A stretch of 58,816 nucleotides of DNA from JAXHTH01 sp034211115. Its GTDB lineage: Bacteria > Planctomycetota > Phycisphaerae > Phycisphaerales > SM1A02. The notes below the pieces were generated by a model that saw only the letters and a program-made list of their open reading frames with translations, was not told the DNA's origin and made no database searches. Positions within the stretch are counted from its first letter, which is position 1. Each line of letters begins with the position of its first letter. A program made the position numbers and the translations under genes. Shown piece after piece: positions 49,251 through 56,974 of the stretch. The stretch is from NCBI GenBank assembly GCA_034211115.1, contig JAXHTH010000065.1:1-58816 (forward strand). The letters are read 5' to 3'.

Positions 49251-50942
49251 ATGAAGCGTGCCATTCTCGCCGTCATCATCTTCCTGCTCCTCGGCGCGGC
49301 CACGAGCGTCGCCCTCGCCTGGGCGGCGGTGCTGTCCGTCGGAGACGAGGGGCTGGAGGATCGATTCGGGTCGTGGGACGAAGACGAACCGGGATGGACC
49401 GCCTTGGTACAGCGTTCGCCCTGGTGCACGTTGATCCGAGCTGACCATACGGATGCTCCCGGCAGCGCGTCCATCACGCTGCGCGACCTGGGGTGGCCCG
49501 GACCGAGAGCGGCGCCTTCATGGAGCGTCCTGAATCACAGCCGATCGAGTGATCTTCTCAGGATTCACGAGGCAGCGGCGGGCTGGCCCATGCCGTGCCT
49601 GCGCTACACAAGGGTGGCCAACAAGGTGGGTTGGGTCGAGGAATGGGATCTGATCAGCCGCGGCGCTCTGGTGGGCCTTGCTCCCTGGCATGCGGATTCG
49701 ATGGATCCGGCCGATGTCCGCTGCCTGCCGCTGCGGCCGATGTTCCCGGGGATGGTCGTTGACGTGCTGTTGTTCGCGACGGCATGGCTGATCGCATTCT
49801 CGGGGATTCACGCATTCGCACGGTGGCGCGCCGCGGCTCGTCGCCGCGCGCACCTCTGTCCGCGTTGCGCGTACAGGCTCGAACCGTCCGAGAGCGAACG
49901 ATGCCCTGAATGCGGAGCCGAGGCGACGCATCGTCCGCCGCTCATGGGTCCGAGACGGCTCGCGGCCGCCGCGATCGCGCTGTTGCTGCTGGCGCTCGCG
50001 CTGACGGGGTTCGCGTTGGTCTTTCATGCTCGCCGGCCGTACCCGGCGCTGCATCATGCGGCGTACGTGGGGGACGTGAAGGCCGTCGGAAGGCTTGTTT
50101 CGCAGGGAGCCGATATCGAGGGAAGGATGACGTACACGCTGTTCTCGCCCACATCGGCCTCATCGTTCACCGGTGGTTTCAAGTCCACCGGGCTGCGCCC
50201 GCTCATGCTGGCGGCCGCTGCGGGAGACGTCCCGACCGTGCGATGCCTCCTCGATGCCGGAGCGTTCGTTGACACGATGGATGATATGGGACTGACCGCG
50301 CTGCACTATGCCTGCGGCGCATCGAATCATGCGGTGATCGAAGAGTTGATCGCGCGTGGGGCGGATGTGAACGCCAACGCTCCGAACGCGACGCCGCTCT
50401 GGCAGGCGGCGTTCGGAGGTGATATCGCGGTGCTCGAACAGCTTGCCGAGGGCGGCGCCGAGATCGTCAATGACGAGCCGGCGTTCATGGTGGCGGTCCA
50501 AATGGGGCGTCGCCCATTCGTTGAGGAACTGCTGGAGCGTGGTGCCGAGATTACCGGCCTCGTGATGGCCCGGGCGGTTCGCAGCACGCGAATGGAGATG
50601 ATCGACCTCCTTATCGAGCACGGTGGCAGTTTACGCCAGAGAGGTGGAGACGGTTCGACGATGCTCTTTCACGTTCCCTGCGACAAGGAAGCGCTTCCGC
50701 TCTGGGAGCGCATCATCGATGCCGGCGTCGATGTCAACGCCGTGAACAAGGCCGGCGACACCGCGCTGATCTACCAGGCCGGCTGCATGCCGGAACTGAT
50801 CGAGTTCCTTCTTGACCACGGCGCGGATCCGACAATGAAGAACGCGGCGGGTGAGACCGCGCTCGATCTGGCGATCAACGAAGAGGTGCGAGCACTGTTG
50901 CGCCGCGCGATGGAGGACTCGGGCGAGAGAAGTGATGAGTGA
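49251..50942 (+). CDS. Membrane zinc-ribbon protein with C-terminal ankyrin repeats (paralogue 2)
   Basis: 563 residues from ATG 49251 (SD GGGAGGG). The layout equals the previous gene: TM1 KRAILAVIIFLLLGAATS, AAAGWPMPCLRYTR in the outer domain, a second TM with MVVDVLLFATAWLIAF, zinc ribbon CPRCAYRLEPSESERCPECG, a third TM, then about nine ankyrin repeats (GLTALHYACGASNHAVIEELIARGADVNA type). The N-terminus is closer to the two shorter paralogues at 54.5-55.9 kb (MKRW...). Third-position GC is visibly lower than in the metabolic genes. The last codons (SDE) again come from a repeat element. Function unknown. Confidence 0.8.
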   Translation: MKRAILAVIIFLLLGAATSVALAWAAVLSVGDEGLEDRFGSWDEDEPGWTALVQRSPWCTLIRADHTDAPGSASITLRDLGWPGPRAAPSWSVLNHSRSSDLLRIHEAAAGWPMPCLRYTRVANKVGWVEEWDLISRGALVGLAPWHADSMDPADVRCLPLRPMFPGMVVDVLLFATAWLIAFSGIHAFARWRAAARRRAHLCPRCAYRLEPSESERCPECGAEATHRPPLMGPRRLAAAAIALLLLALALTGFALVFHARRPYPALHHAAYVGDVKAVGRLVSQGADIEGRMTYTLFSPTSASSFTGGFKSTGLRPLMLAAAAGDVPTVRCLLDAGAFVDTMDDMGLTALHYACGASNHAVIEELIARGADVNANAPNATPLWQAAFGGDIAVLEQLAEGGAEIVNDEPAFMVAVQMGRRPFVEELLERGAEITGLVMARAVRSTRMEMIDLLIEHGGSLRQRGGDGSTMLFHVPCDKEALPLWERIIDAGVDVNAVNKAGDTALIYQAGCMPELIEFLLDHGADPTMKNAAGETALDLAINEEVRALLRRAMEDSGERSDE

Positions 50943-51141
50943 TCAGTGATGAGCGATGAGCCACGCGGGTTGAGCGAGCCCGCTCGTCCTCGAGCCGGGC
51001 GGCGTTCGAAGCTTCGCGTGCTTTCATCCCGCCAGCGGGGGCGTCGTATTGTTCGAAGGTCGCCCGGGCCGAGGACGGCTCGGCTTGCTCCCACGCGCCG
51101 TTCTGACGTTTTGACGTTTCGCCGTTTCGACTTTTCGACGT
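50938..51141. repeat. Composite intergenic element, copy 4
   Basis: It starts in the last codon and stop of the second ankyrin gene and ends at the stop of the ArsR-methyltransferase gene. Order: GATGAG tract, AGCGAGCCCGCTCGTCCTCG, GGCGGCGTTCGAAGCTTCG, a middle segment, GGGCCGAGGACGGCTCGG in inverted orientation, and a GACGTTTTGACGTTTC tract. This copy and copy 1 have the most complete right ends. Confidence 0.65.
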
Positions 51142-52089
51142 TTACTTCCGCATCGTCGCCGCGAAGAGGCTCGGGCCCTTGCCGTCCGTGTCCGGGTGGA
51201 GGCGGTGGTAGCGTTCCATGGTCACCCCGGCCGCGTCGGCCCAGCCGCACACGGTCGGCTCATCGAACCCCAGATGCAGATGCCCCATCGTGTAGCGATA
51301 GCTGTCGCGGTCGTGGGCGACCATGTCGACGATGAGCAGCATCCCGCCGGGCTTGAGCGCGCGGGCGGTGTCCTTCACCGCCGCCGCCGGCTCCGGAACG
51401 TGATGAAGGACGAGGTAGATCATCGCCGCGTCGATCTCCCCGTCCCCCAGCGGCAGGTCGGTCAGCTCCCCCAGGCGGAACTCGGTGTTGGGGAAGTCGG
51501 ACAATCGCTTGCGCGCTGCATCCAGCATCGCCTGCTCGCGATCGACGGCGATGATCTTCGTCACGAAGGGGGCGAGGAACTCGGCGGCGTTGCCCGTCCC
51601 GCAGCCCAGGTCGGCGATCACGCGATCGCTGCCGATGAACCCCAGCAGGGCCTCGGTGGTGAAGCGGTTGCCGAACAGCTCGTGGCGGAGATGATCCCAT
51701 TCGCTCCCCAGCCGGCCGAAGAAGGTCTTGCTGTCCTCGCGCCGGGCCGCGAGCACTTCCGTCAGACGGCTGTCGTCCTCTTCCAGCGTCGGCGTCGTGC
51801 CGAGCTGGGCGCGGGCGACGCGCCACAGCGCGCCCGCCTGTTCGTCGAGCGTGTCCTGGAGCAGGCAGTAGAGGCTGGCCGTGCCTTCGCTGCGCTTGAC
51901 GACCCATCCCCCGTCGTGGAGCAGCTTGAGGTGCCGGCTCACGGTGGATTGCGGCAGTTGCAGGGCCCGGGCGAGTTCGCCCACGCTCAGCTCGCGCGCG
52001 TCCAGCAGGCGGAGCATGCGAAGCCGGGCCATGTCGCCGAGCGCGGCAAGGCGGTGCAGCAGCAGGGGCGTGTCCGGCCGGGATTTCAT
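51142..52089 (-). CDS. ArsR-type regulator fused to a SAM-dependent methyltransferase
   Basis: 315 residues from ATG 52089 (an adjacent ATG at 52092 is possible). Residues 10-95 are an ArsR winged helix (MARLRMLRLLDARELSVGELARALQLPQSTVSRHLKLL). No metal-binding ELCVCDL motif is seen. Residues 150-315 are a class I methyltransferase with VIADLGCGTGNAAEFLAPFV (motif I) and AVDREQAML. ArsR-methyltransferase fusions are widespread and often lie in methionine/SAM regulons. It is the second gene after a TPR lipoprotein and may be co-transcribed with it (49-base gap). Confidence 0.9.
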   Translation of the reverse strand: MKSRPDTPLLLHRLAALGDMARLRMLRLLDARELSVGELARALQLPQSTVSRHLKLLHDGGWVVKRSEGTASLYCLLQDTLDEQAGALWRVARAQLGTTPTLEEDDSRLTEVLAARREDSKTFFGRLGSEWDHLRHELFGNRFTTEALLGFIGSDRVIADLGCGTGNAAEFLAPFVTKIIAVDREQAMLDAARKRLSDFPNTEFRLGELTDLPLGDGEIDAAMIYLVLHHVPEPAAAVKDTARALKPGGMLLIVDMVAHDRDSYRYTMGHLHLGFDEPTVCGWADAAGVTMERYHRLHPDTDGKGPSLFAATMRK

Positions 52090-52138
52090 CATCTTGGAAA
52101 GAGGAAGCGGAGGCGATCGCCGCGGAGGCGCATTCGGA

Positions 52139-52813
52139 TCAGGGCGCGTAGATGTCCCGCCCCGGCGGCAGGACGAGCGTCGGCCCGGGAACCTCGCCCA
52201 GCGCACGCAGGCGGTCGGCGATCCGCTCGTCGTCGGGGGCCATCCCCAGCGCCTGGCGGAGCCGGAGGATGGCCAGCTCGGTGTCGCCCACCAGCTCGGC
52301 GACGTCGGCGGCGAGGATGTACGGCTCGACGCTCTGGGCCCCGTCCAGCTCGATCGCCGTCTCGATCGCCACCGTCGCCGAGTCGGGATCGTTCATCTTC
52401 ATGCTGTAGTCGGCGAGCCGCAGATACGCCCCCACCGACTGCGTCGACTCGGCCTGCTGGCGGAGGAACGCAAAAAGCTGCGCTTCATCTCCTTGACGGT
52501 AGAGGACTTCCGCCAGGGCGTCGGTGACGCCCGGATGATCCCGCCGCCGGGAGTGGGCGATCGCCAGCGATCGCTCGGCCTCCGCGAGCTGGCCCAGCTC
52601 CATCTGGCACAGCCCCAGCCTGTACTGGGCCTCCCAGTCGCCGGGGAAGCGGGCGACGATCTCCTGGTACTCGACGGCGGCGCCGATGTAGTCGCCGCGC
52701 TTGAAACGCAGATCGCCGCTCTCCCGCACCGTCGGCGTCGGCCGCTGGGACGCGCAGGCGCAGAGAATCACGGCGGCCAGCACACTCATCAGGACGGGCA
52801 GGGATCGGCTCAT
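52139..52813 (-). CDS. TPR-repeat lipoprotein
   Basis: 224 residues. The signal sequence VLMSVLAAVILCAC provides a plausible lipobox (Cys20). Residues 35-210 contain five or so TPR helices (ESGDLRFKRGDYIGAAVEYQEIVARFPGDWEAQYRLGLCQMEL reads as two of them; AILRLRQALGMAPDDERIADRL as the last). It probably sits on a membrane face as a protein-interaction scaffold. It precedes the ArsR-methyltransferase gene and is divergent from the BNR-repeat gene. Confidence 0.8.
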   Translation of the reverse strand: MSRSLPVLMSVLAAVILCACASQRPTPTVRESGDLRFKRGDYIGAAVEYQEIVARFPGDWEAQYRLGLCQMELGQLAEAERSLAIAHSRRRDHPGVTDALAEVLYRQGDEAQLFAFLRQQAESTQSVGAYLRLADYSMKMNDPDSATVAIETAIELDGAQSVEPYILAADVAELVGDTELAILRLRQALGMAPDDERIADRLRALGEVPGPTLVLPPGRDIYAP

Positions 52814-52852
52814 GGGGTCAACTCCATGACTGGGGGCTCGTGAGAGGCCGCC

Positions 52853-52858
52853 ATGATA
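52853..52858 (-). promoter_or_regulatory. -10-like TATCAT of the TPR lipoprotein gene
   Basis: Minus-strand GCGACCG-TATCAT-GGCGGCC, 39 bases before ATG 52813. Confidence 0.35.
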
Positions 52859-52895
52859 CGGTCGCGCCGCCGGATCGGCCAATCGCGGATTTCGC

Positions 52896-52924
52896 TTGGG
52901 AGCCCCCGCCCGCGCGGGCATAAT
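52896..52924 (+). promoter_or_regulatory. Candidate -35/-10 pair of the BNR-repeat gene
   Basis: TTGGGA (52896-52901) and CATAAT (52919-52924) with a 17-base spacer, 114 bases before the ATG at 53039. This is one of the few places where a -35-like hexamer is correctly spaced. Confidence 0.35.
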
Positions 52925-53038
52925 GGACGTGCAGGGCCCCCCGGTCCGGGCCGAGCCGGCCCGGCCGTCGCCGTGCGGCCACCCGCCCCGGCCGCTCGAG
53001 GTTCCTCGGCAGGCGCATCCCCTGAGGAGATCCAGACC

Positions 53039-54463
53039 ATGAACCGTCCCATCGCCCTTCTCTGCGCCCTGTTGGTCCCGTTCTCCCTCGCGGCCGTCTC
53101 GAGCGCCGCCCCCGGCTCCGGCCTTTTGAGCGCCCGTTCCGGGGGCCCGTCCGCGGCCCCTTCCGGGGCCATTTCCGGGGGCTGGGAGGACGAGATGCCC
53201 ATCACCCAGGATCCGGTCGAGCAACGCCAGTCGTGCATCAGCATCGCCCCGGACGACACGGTCTACGTCCTCTGGCCCGACGAGACCAACTGGGAAGACA
53301 TGACGGTCAACCTGATGAAGAGCACCGATCGCGGCCATACCTGGGCCGAGCCCGCCGTGATCTTCGACGGCAGCCCGTTCGTCGAGACGGGCATCTGCGC
53401 CGATGCGCACGGCGTGCATGTCATCTTCGTCGAGTTCACAGAGGGCGAGGAGGGCGAATACCAGATCCCCTGGTACGCCCGCAGCGAGGACGGCGGGGTG
53501 ACCTTCTCCGATCCCGTCCGCATCGGCACATGCGACAACGTCAACGGGGCCCGCATCTTCTCCGCAGACGGCATCGTCTTCCTCCACGCCCAGCACTGGG
53601 GCGACATGACGCCGGATAACTACCTGTTTGTGAGCCTCGACGGCGGCGACACGTGGGATGAGAAGCTCATCGCGCCCGGGGAGACCGTGCAGCATCCGGG
53701 CCTGGCCGTGCGCGACGGCGTGATTCACGCCGCCTTCGGCGGAACGCTCAACTCGCCGGGGATCAGCCATTCCTTCAGCACCGACCTGGGCGACACGTGG
53801 TCGCAGGCCGTCGCCGTCTCGGATGACGCGGGAGAGCACTCCCAGCTTCCGCAGATCGCGGTCGACGATCACGCGATCCACGTCGCATGGGAGGACGATC
53901 GTGATGAGCATTACAACGTCATGTATTCACGCAGCACGGACGGCGGGACGACATGGAGCAGCGATGTCCAGCTCAACGACACCTTCTACGGCGCCCGCGT
54001 GAAGCTGCTCGCCGACGAGACGGGCCTGCACGCCGCCTGGTGCCAGTACCACGGCGATGACGACTGGCCGAACTCCTGGAGCAGCGCCGACTACGGCATC
54101 ATCTGGTATCGCTTCAGCGACGATGCGGGCGTCACGTGGACCGATGAGTTCCGCGTGTCGCAGAACGAGGACATCCCGCCCATCGACCTGCCGGACATGG
54201 GGGCCAACTACGTCAAGCTCGCCGAGTACAGCGCCGGCTTCTGCGCGATGTGGCAGGACAAGCGCGATGGCAACATCGACCTCTACCTGCGCAATCATCT
54301 CATCGAATGCCCCGGCGATTTCGATGGCGACGGCGATGTCGATACCGCCGATCTCCTGTTCCTGCTCGCAGCATGGGGAACGCCGGATGGCGATGTGGAT
54401 GGCGATGGCGACACGGACACCGCCGACCTGCTCGCGCTGCTCGCCGCGTGGGGGCCGTGCTGA
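53039..54463 (+). CDS. Exported sialidase-like (BNR/Asp-box) propeller with dockerin-like tail
   Basis: 474 residues from ATG 53039, behind TGAGGAGATCC; a signal peptide runs to about residue 22. Six Asp boxes are visible: STDRGHTWAEP, SEDGGVTFSDP, SLDGGDTWDEK, STDLGDTWSQA, STDGGTTWSSD and SDDAGVTWTDE, fitting a six-bladed sialidase-type propeller. The arginine triad and Tyr/Glu pair of true sialidases cannot be recognised with confidence, so enzyme activity is not claimed. The tail has two DGDxDTADLLxLLAAWG units, as in three other proteins here. Likely extracellular. Confidence 0.85.
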   Translation: MNRPIALLCALLVPFSLAAVSSAAPGSGLLSARSGGPSAAPSGAISGGWEDEMPITQDPVEQRQSCISIAPDDTVYVLWPDETNWEDMTVNLMKSTDRGHTWAEPAVIFDGSPFVETGICADAHGVHVIFVEFTEGEEGEYQIPWYARSEDGGVTFSDPVRIGTCDNVNGARIFSADGIVFLHAQHWGDMTPDNYLFVSLDGGDTWDEKLIAPGETVQHPGLAVRDGVIHAAFGGTLNSPGISHSFSTDLGDTWSQAVAVSDDAGEHSQLPQIAVDDHAIHVAWEDDRDEHYNVMYSRSTDGGTTWSSDVQLNDTFYGARVKLLADETGLHAAWCQYHGDDDWPNSWSSADYGIIWYRFSDDAGVTWTDEFRVSQNEDIPPIDLPDMGANYVKLAEYSAGFCAMWQDKRDGNIDLYLRNHLIECPGDFDGDGDVDTADLLFLLAAWGTPDGDVDGDGDTDTADLLALLAAWGPC

Positions 54464-54538
54464 TGGGAGAAAGCTGAAAGCCGGAAAGCTGAAAGCTGAA
54501 ACGGACCGGGAGGGACGGAGGGATGTGGGCGCAGACAC

Positions 54539-55222
54539 ATGAAGCGCTGGATCCTCACCATCTTCCTCTTCCTCCTGCTTGGTGCGATCGTGAATGTCGC
54601 CGTGGCGTGGACGCTGGCTCTTGTGCAGAGGAGCCGAGTGGTGATCTACGGCACCACGATCCGGTATATCCCCAAGGATGCGCTGCGCGAGCCGTGCTGG
54701 AATGCTGACGTTCATCACAGACCGGGTGCCTGTTACATAGAAGGCTTCGCATGGAATGAGGTCCCAGCGGACGATGAGGAGGACCGTCCAGGTTGGAGTA
54801 TCACCGCGACACGGCCAACTGACCGAGACGTCGCGCAGCGAGTTGCGATAGAGGAATACGCTCGCGGCTGGCCGATGCTGTCGCACTATTGCCGATGGAG
54901 TTGCACACGCAATTCCCCCTACGTTCTTGAGCGGGGATTGTGGGTCCCGGGACTCGCGAAGCGGCGGTGTGGAAACGAGGGCCGTGTTGTCCCACTGGCT
55001 GTGATCTGGCCCGGCTTTGTCGTCAACACGCTCTTCTACGCGGCCGTCCTCTGGCTGCTCATCCCCGGCCCGTTCGTGCTTCGTCGGATGATCCGCCGCA
55101 AGCACGGGCGGTGCCCGAAGTGCGGGTATGATCTGCGCGGGCAGCCCCCGGAAGTTGGGGCGGCCCCCGGAAAAGCCTGTCCGGAGTGCGGGTGGAATCG
55201 GCCCCCGGAAGTAACGGCGTGA
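54539..55222 (+). CDS. Membrane zinc-ribbon protein, short form (paralogue 3)
   Basis: 227 residues. TM1 at 4-23 (MKRWILTIFLFLLLGAIVN), outer domain with EYARGWPMLSHYC (106-118) and several Cys, TM2 at about 158-182 (WPGFVVNTLFYAAVLWLL), then the ribbon C192, C195, C214, C217 (RCPKCGYDLRG...CPECGWNR). The ribbon loop is enlarged by GQPPEVGAAPGKA, encoded by two GCCCCCGGAA words. There are no ankyrin repeats. The stop overlaps the GTG start of the next gene (GTGA), so the two are co-translated. Function unknown. Confidence 0.78.
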   Translation: MKRWILTIFLFLLLGAIVNVAVAWTLALVQRSRVVIYGTTIRYIPKDALREPCWNADVHHRPGACYIEGFAWNEVPADDEEDRPGWSITATRPTDRDVAQRVAIEEYARGWPMLSHYCRWSCTRNSPYVLERGLWVPGLAKRRCGNEGRVVPLAVIWPGFVVNTLFYAAVLWLLIPGPFVLRRMIRRKHGRCPKCGYDLRGQPPEVGAAPGKACPECGWNRPPEVTA

Positions 55223-55887
55223 AGCGCTGGATCTTCACCATCCTCCTCTTCCTCCTGCTTGGCGCGATCGTGAATGTTGCCGTGGCGTGGGGGTGCTACT
55301 GGAGGGGCCACTTGTCGTCAGGAGCGAGACCTTCCTTGGAACCGGCTCTGGCGGAGGAACTGTTTCGGAAGTGGGGTGGTCAGTTGTGTGTGGACGAGCA
55401 TCTCTACGCAGATGGCGATCGAAACGTCGGTGCGACTTTCGTCCTTTTTGGCGTGATGGCGCCAAGTCGCTCGTCTGGGATTCCAGAGGCCCTGGCTCTC
55501 TGGCGGGCGGGGTGGCCCCTTTGTTCGGTGGAAGGTGCCCAGCACTTCGTGAACCGCGACGCTGGCGTGGGACCGAAGGAAAGCAACATCATGCTCTGGT
55601 CGCCCCCGGCAGCAATCGGCAGTTCTTTGCCATTTCACGCTCCCCGGGGATGGCCGCTGAAACCCAGCTGGCCCGGGTTCATCGTCAACACGCTGTTCTA
55701 CGGTGTCATCCTCTGGCTTCTCATCCCCGGCCCGTTCGTGCTGCAACGGCTGATCCGCGTCAAGCGCGGCCGCTGCCCGAAGTGCGGGTACGATCTGCGC
55801 GGCGCCCCTTCCGGGGGCGGCTGTCCGGAGTGCGGGTGGAATCGGTTCCCCGCCCCCCGGTCGGCGGTCGAGACTGACGCCGTGTAA
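55219..55887 (+). CDS. Membrane zinc-ribbon protein, short form (paralogue 4)
   Basis: 222 residues. GTG 55219 overlaps the preceding TGA by three bases. This start makes the N-terminus (V/M)KRWIFTILLFLLLGAIVNVAVAW nearly identical to that of paralogue 3. The second TM (WPGFIVNTLFYGVILWLLIPGPFVL) and the ribbon CPKCGYDLRGAPSGGGCPECGWNRF are also very close. The outer domain between them is strongly diverged, keeping only RAGWPLCSVE. Conserved ends with a diverging middle suggest selection on the outer domain or gene conversion of the ends. The stop codon lies in an inverted-repeat element. Confidence 0.78.
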   Translation: MKRWIFTILLFLLLGAIVNVAVAWGCYWRGHLSSGARPSLEPALAEELFRKWGGQLCVDEHLYADGDRNVGATFVLFGVMAPSRSSGIPEALALWRAGWPLCSVEGAQHFVNRDAGVGPKESNIMLWSPPAAIGSSLPFHAPRGWPLKPSWPGFIVNTLFYGVILWLLIPGPFVLQRLIRVKRGRCPKCGYDLRGAPSGGGCPECGWNRFPAPRSAVETDAV

Positions 55888-55977
55888 AGCCGCGGCCAGT
55901 GGCCGCGTCGTTTCGCGCGGGAGTGGGGGCGGGGTGTGGGATCGATCGTCCAACCCGCGACCACTGGTCGCGGCTTT
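55886..55977. repeat. 92-bp element with 22-bp terminal inverted palindromes
   Basis: Left arm AAAGCCGCGGCCAGTGGCCGCG (55886-55907) and right arm 55956-55977 are inverted copies differing at two positions. Each arm is itself palindromic. The left arm includes the stop codon of paralogue 4. The arms resemble the palindromes at 86-104 and 5608-5626. It could be a MITE-like or REP-pair element. Confidence 0.65.
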
Positions 55978-56026
55978 GCAGTCCCGGTGGGTCGAATGAA
56001 CACCCCGGTCGTTGCGCACGCGGCTG

Positions 56027-56032
56027 TACAAT
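56027..56032 (+). promoter_or_regulatory. -10-like TACAAT before the paralogue head fragment
   Basis: GCGGCTG-TACAAT-GCTTCG-ATG: 6 bases separate the hexamer from ATG 56039. The same motif precedes intact paralogue 1. Confidence 0.35.
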
Positions 56033-56038
56033 GCTTCG

Positions 56039-56212
56039 ATGAAACGCTGGGTCTTCACCATCCTCCTGTTCCTCCTCCGCGGTGCCGCCGCTCCGTGTGC
56101 GTTGCTTTTCGCGTCGACGCAGATTTCACCCGCCAGCGGCCGATTGGGGGCTCGAAGTCGCGAGAGAGGCATTATGCTGAAGCGCGGCGGCCCGCCGGTG
56201 GTGCCGGGATAG
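56039..56212 (+). pseudogene. 5' fragment of a zinc-ribbon membrane paralogue
   Basis: ATG 56039 opens MKRWVFTILLFLLRGAAAP, clearly the first 15 or so residues of the paralogue family. The frame then leaves the family and ends at 56212 with no outer domain, TM2 or ribbon. An upstream -10-like motif remains. A matching 3' fragment lies at 56880-56950, beyond an unrelated lipoprotein gene. Confidence 0.65.
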
Positions 56213-56254
56213 GCCAAATAGGCAATGTCGGCTCCAACACAAAGGAACGAAGTC

Positions 56255-56842
56255 GTGACTCGTGCTGCATTCCTGCTGGTCATTGCGTTCATGCTCTCCG
56301 GTTGTCAAACCGGCGCGGACGGCCGGGTTCCCTTCGCTCGCTACGACTTCTGGAGAGGTGCCGCGATCAGGTTTGAACCTTGGCCCGGGGAATCCGACAG
56401 CCCCGAGGTGATGGCATCCGTCGTTCCCGGCGACCAGACGGTGCTTGCCCTCACCGAGGGCTATGCGCGCGGCAGTGGGTCCAGCGCCCATTCGTCACAC
56501 GAGTCGTTCTATTTCGCACTTCCGAGCACGATCCAGCCGGGCGATCAGTTCGACGTCGATCCGGCGGACGGGACGTTCGCCTATGACCGCTGGGGCGGCT
56601 GGTTCTGGTACGCCATTGACTCGTCGAAGCCCGCGATGCTGCACGTTGAGATTCTCGATGTGCAGGAGGACCGGTTGGTTGCCCGGGTGCTGGTGGATCT
56701 TCCGGTTCTCGCGGAACCTGAATACCGAAACCCAGAGCGCGAATGCGTGGTGCCCGGACGTGTACAAGTGAACGATGTCTTCACCCTACACCGCCGCATG
56801 TCCACTCATCTCCTGGACCCGGAAGGTCGGGACGCGGAGTGA
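56255..56842 (+). CDS. Lipoprotein of unknown function inside a broken paralogue
   Basis: 195 residues from GTG 56255, chosen because AAAGGAAC lies about 8 bases upstream and the signal peptide (RAAFLLVIAFMLSGC) follows directly; ATG 56225 lacks a site. Lipobox MLSGC. The mature part is a compact mixed-charge domain with several aromatic residues (FYFALPSTIQPGDQFDVDP, WGGWFWYAIDSSKP, DVQEDRLVARVLVDLPVL). I recognise no family. It lies exactly between head and tail fragments of a zinc-ribbon paralogue, so may have been inserted there. Confidence 0.6.
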   Translation: MTRAAFLLVIAFMLSGCQTGADGRVPFARYDFWRGAAIRFEPWPGESDSPEVMASVVPGDQTVLALTEGYARGSGSSAHSSHESFYFALPSTIQPGDQFDVDPADGTFAYDRWGGWFWYAIDSSKPAMLHVEILDVQEDRLVARVLVDLPVLAEPEYRNPERECVVPGRVQVNDVFTLHRRMSTHLLDPEGRDAE

Positions 56843-56879
56843 TCGCGGAGCCGCGCTCCGGCGCATCTGCCGAGGCGGG

Positions 56880-56950
56880 CAATCAGCGGATCGAGCGATG
56901 CCCGGAGTGCGGGTGGAATCGGCCCCCGGAAGTAACGGCGTGAAGCGTTG
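56880..56950 (+). pseudogene. 3' ribbon fragment of a zinc-ribbon paralogue plus next start
   Basis: The sequence encodes CPECGWNRPPEVTA, stop, and an overlapping GTGAAGCG start. Its last part is almost base-identical to the paralogue 3/4 junction at about 55178-55228. The first ribbon half and TM2 are absent. It is a relic of a tail-to-head junction in an older tandem array. Confidence 0.65.
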
Positions 56951-56974
56951 GGCTGAAATGCGTGGACAAACGCC

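Noticed and set aside
47030..51141. Possible CRISPR array from repeated intergenic units
   Set aside because: Repeats are spaced by whole genes, are degenerate, and no regular spacers or cas genes are present.
53039..54463. True sialidase activity for the BNR-repeat protein
   Set aside because: Asp boxes are clear, but the catalytic arginine triad could not be identified. Asp boxes also occur in non-sialidase propellers.
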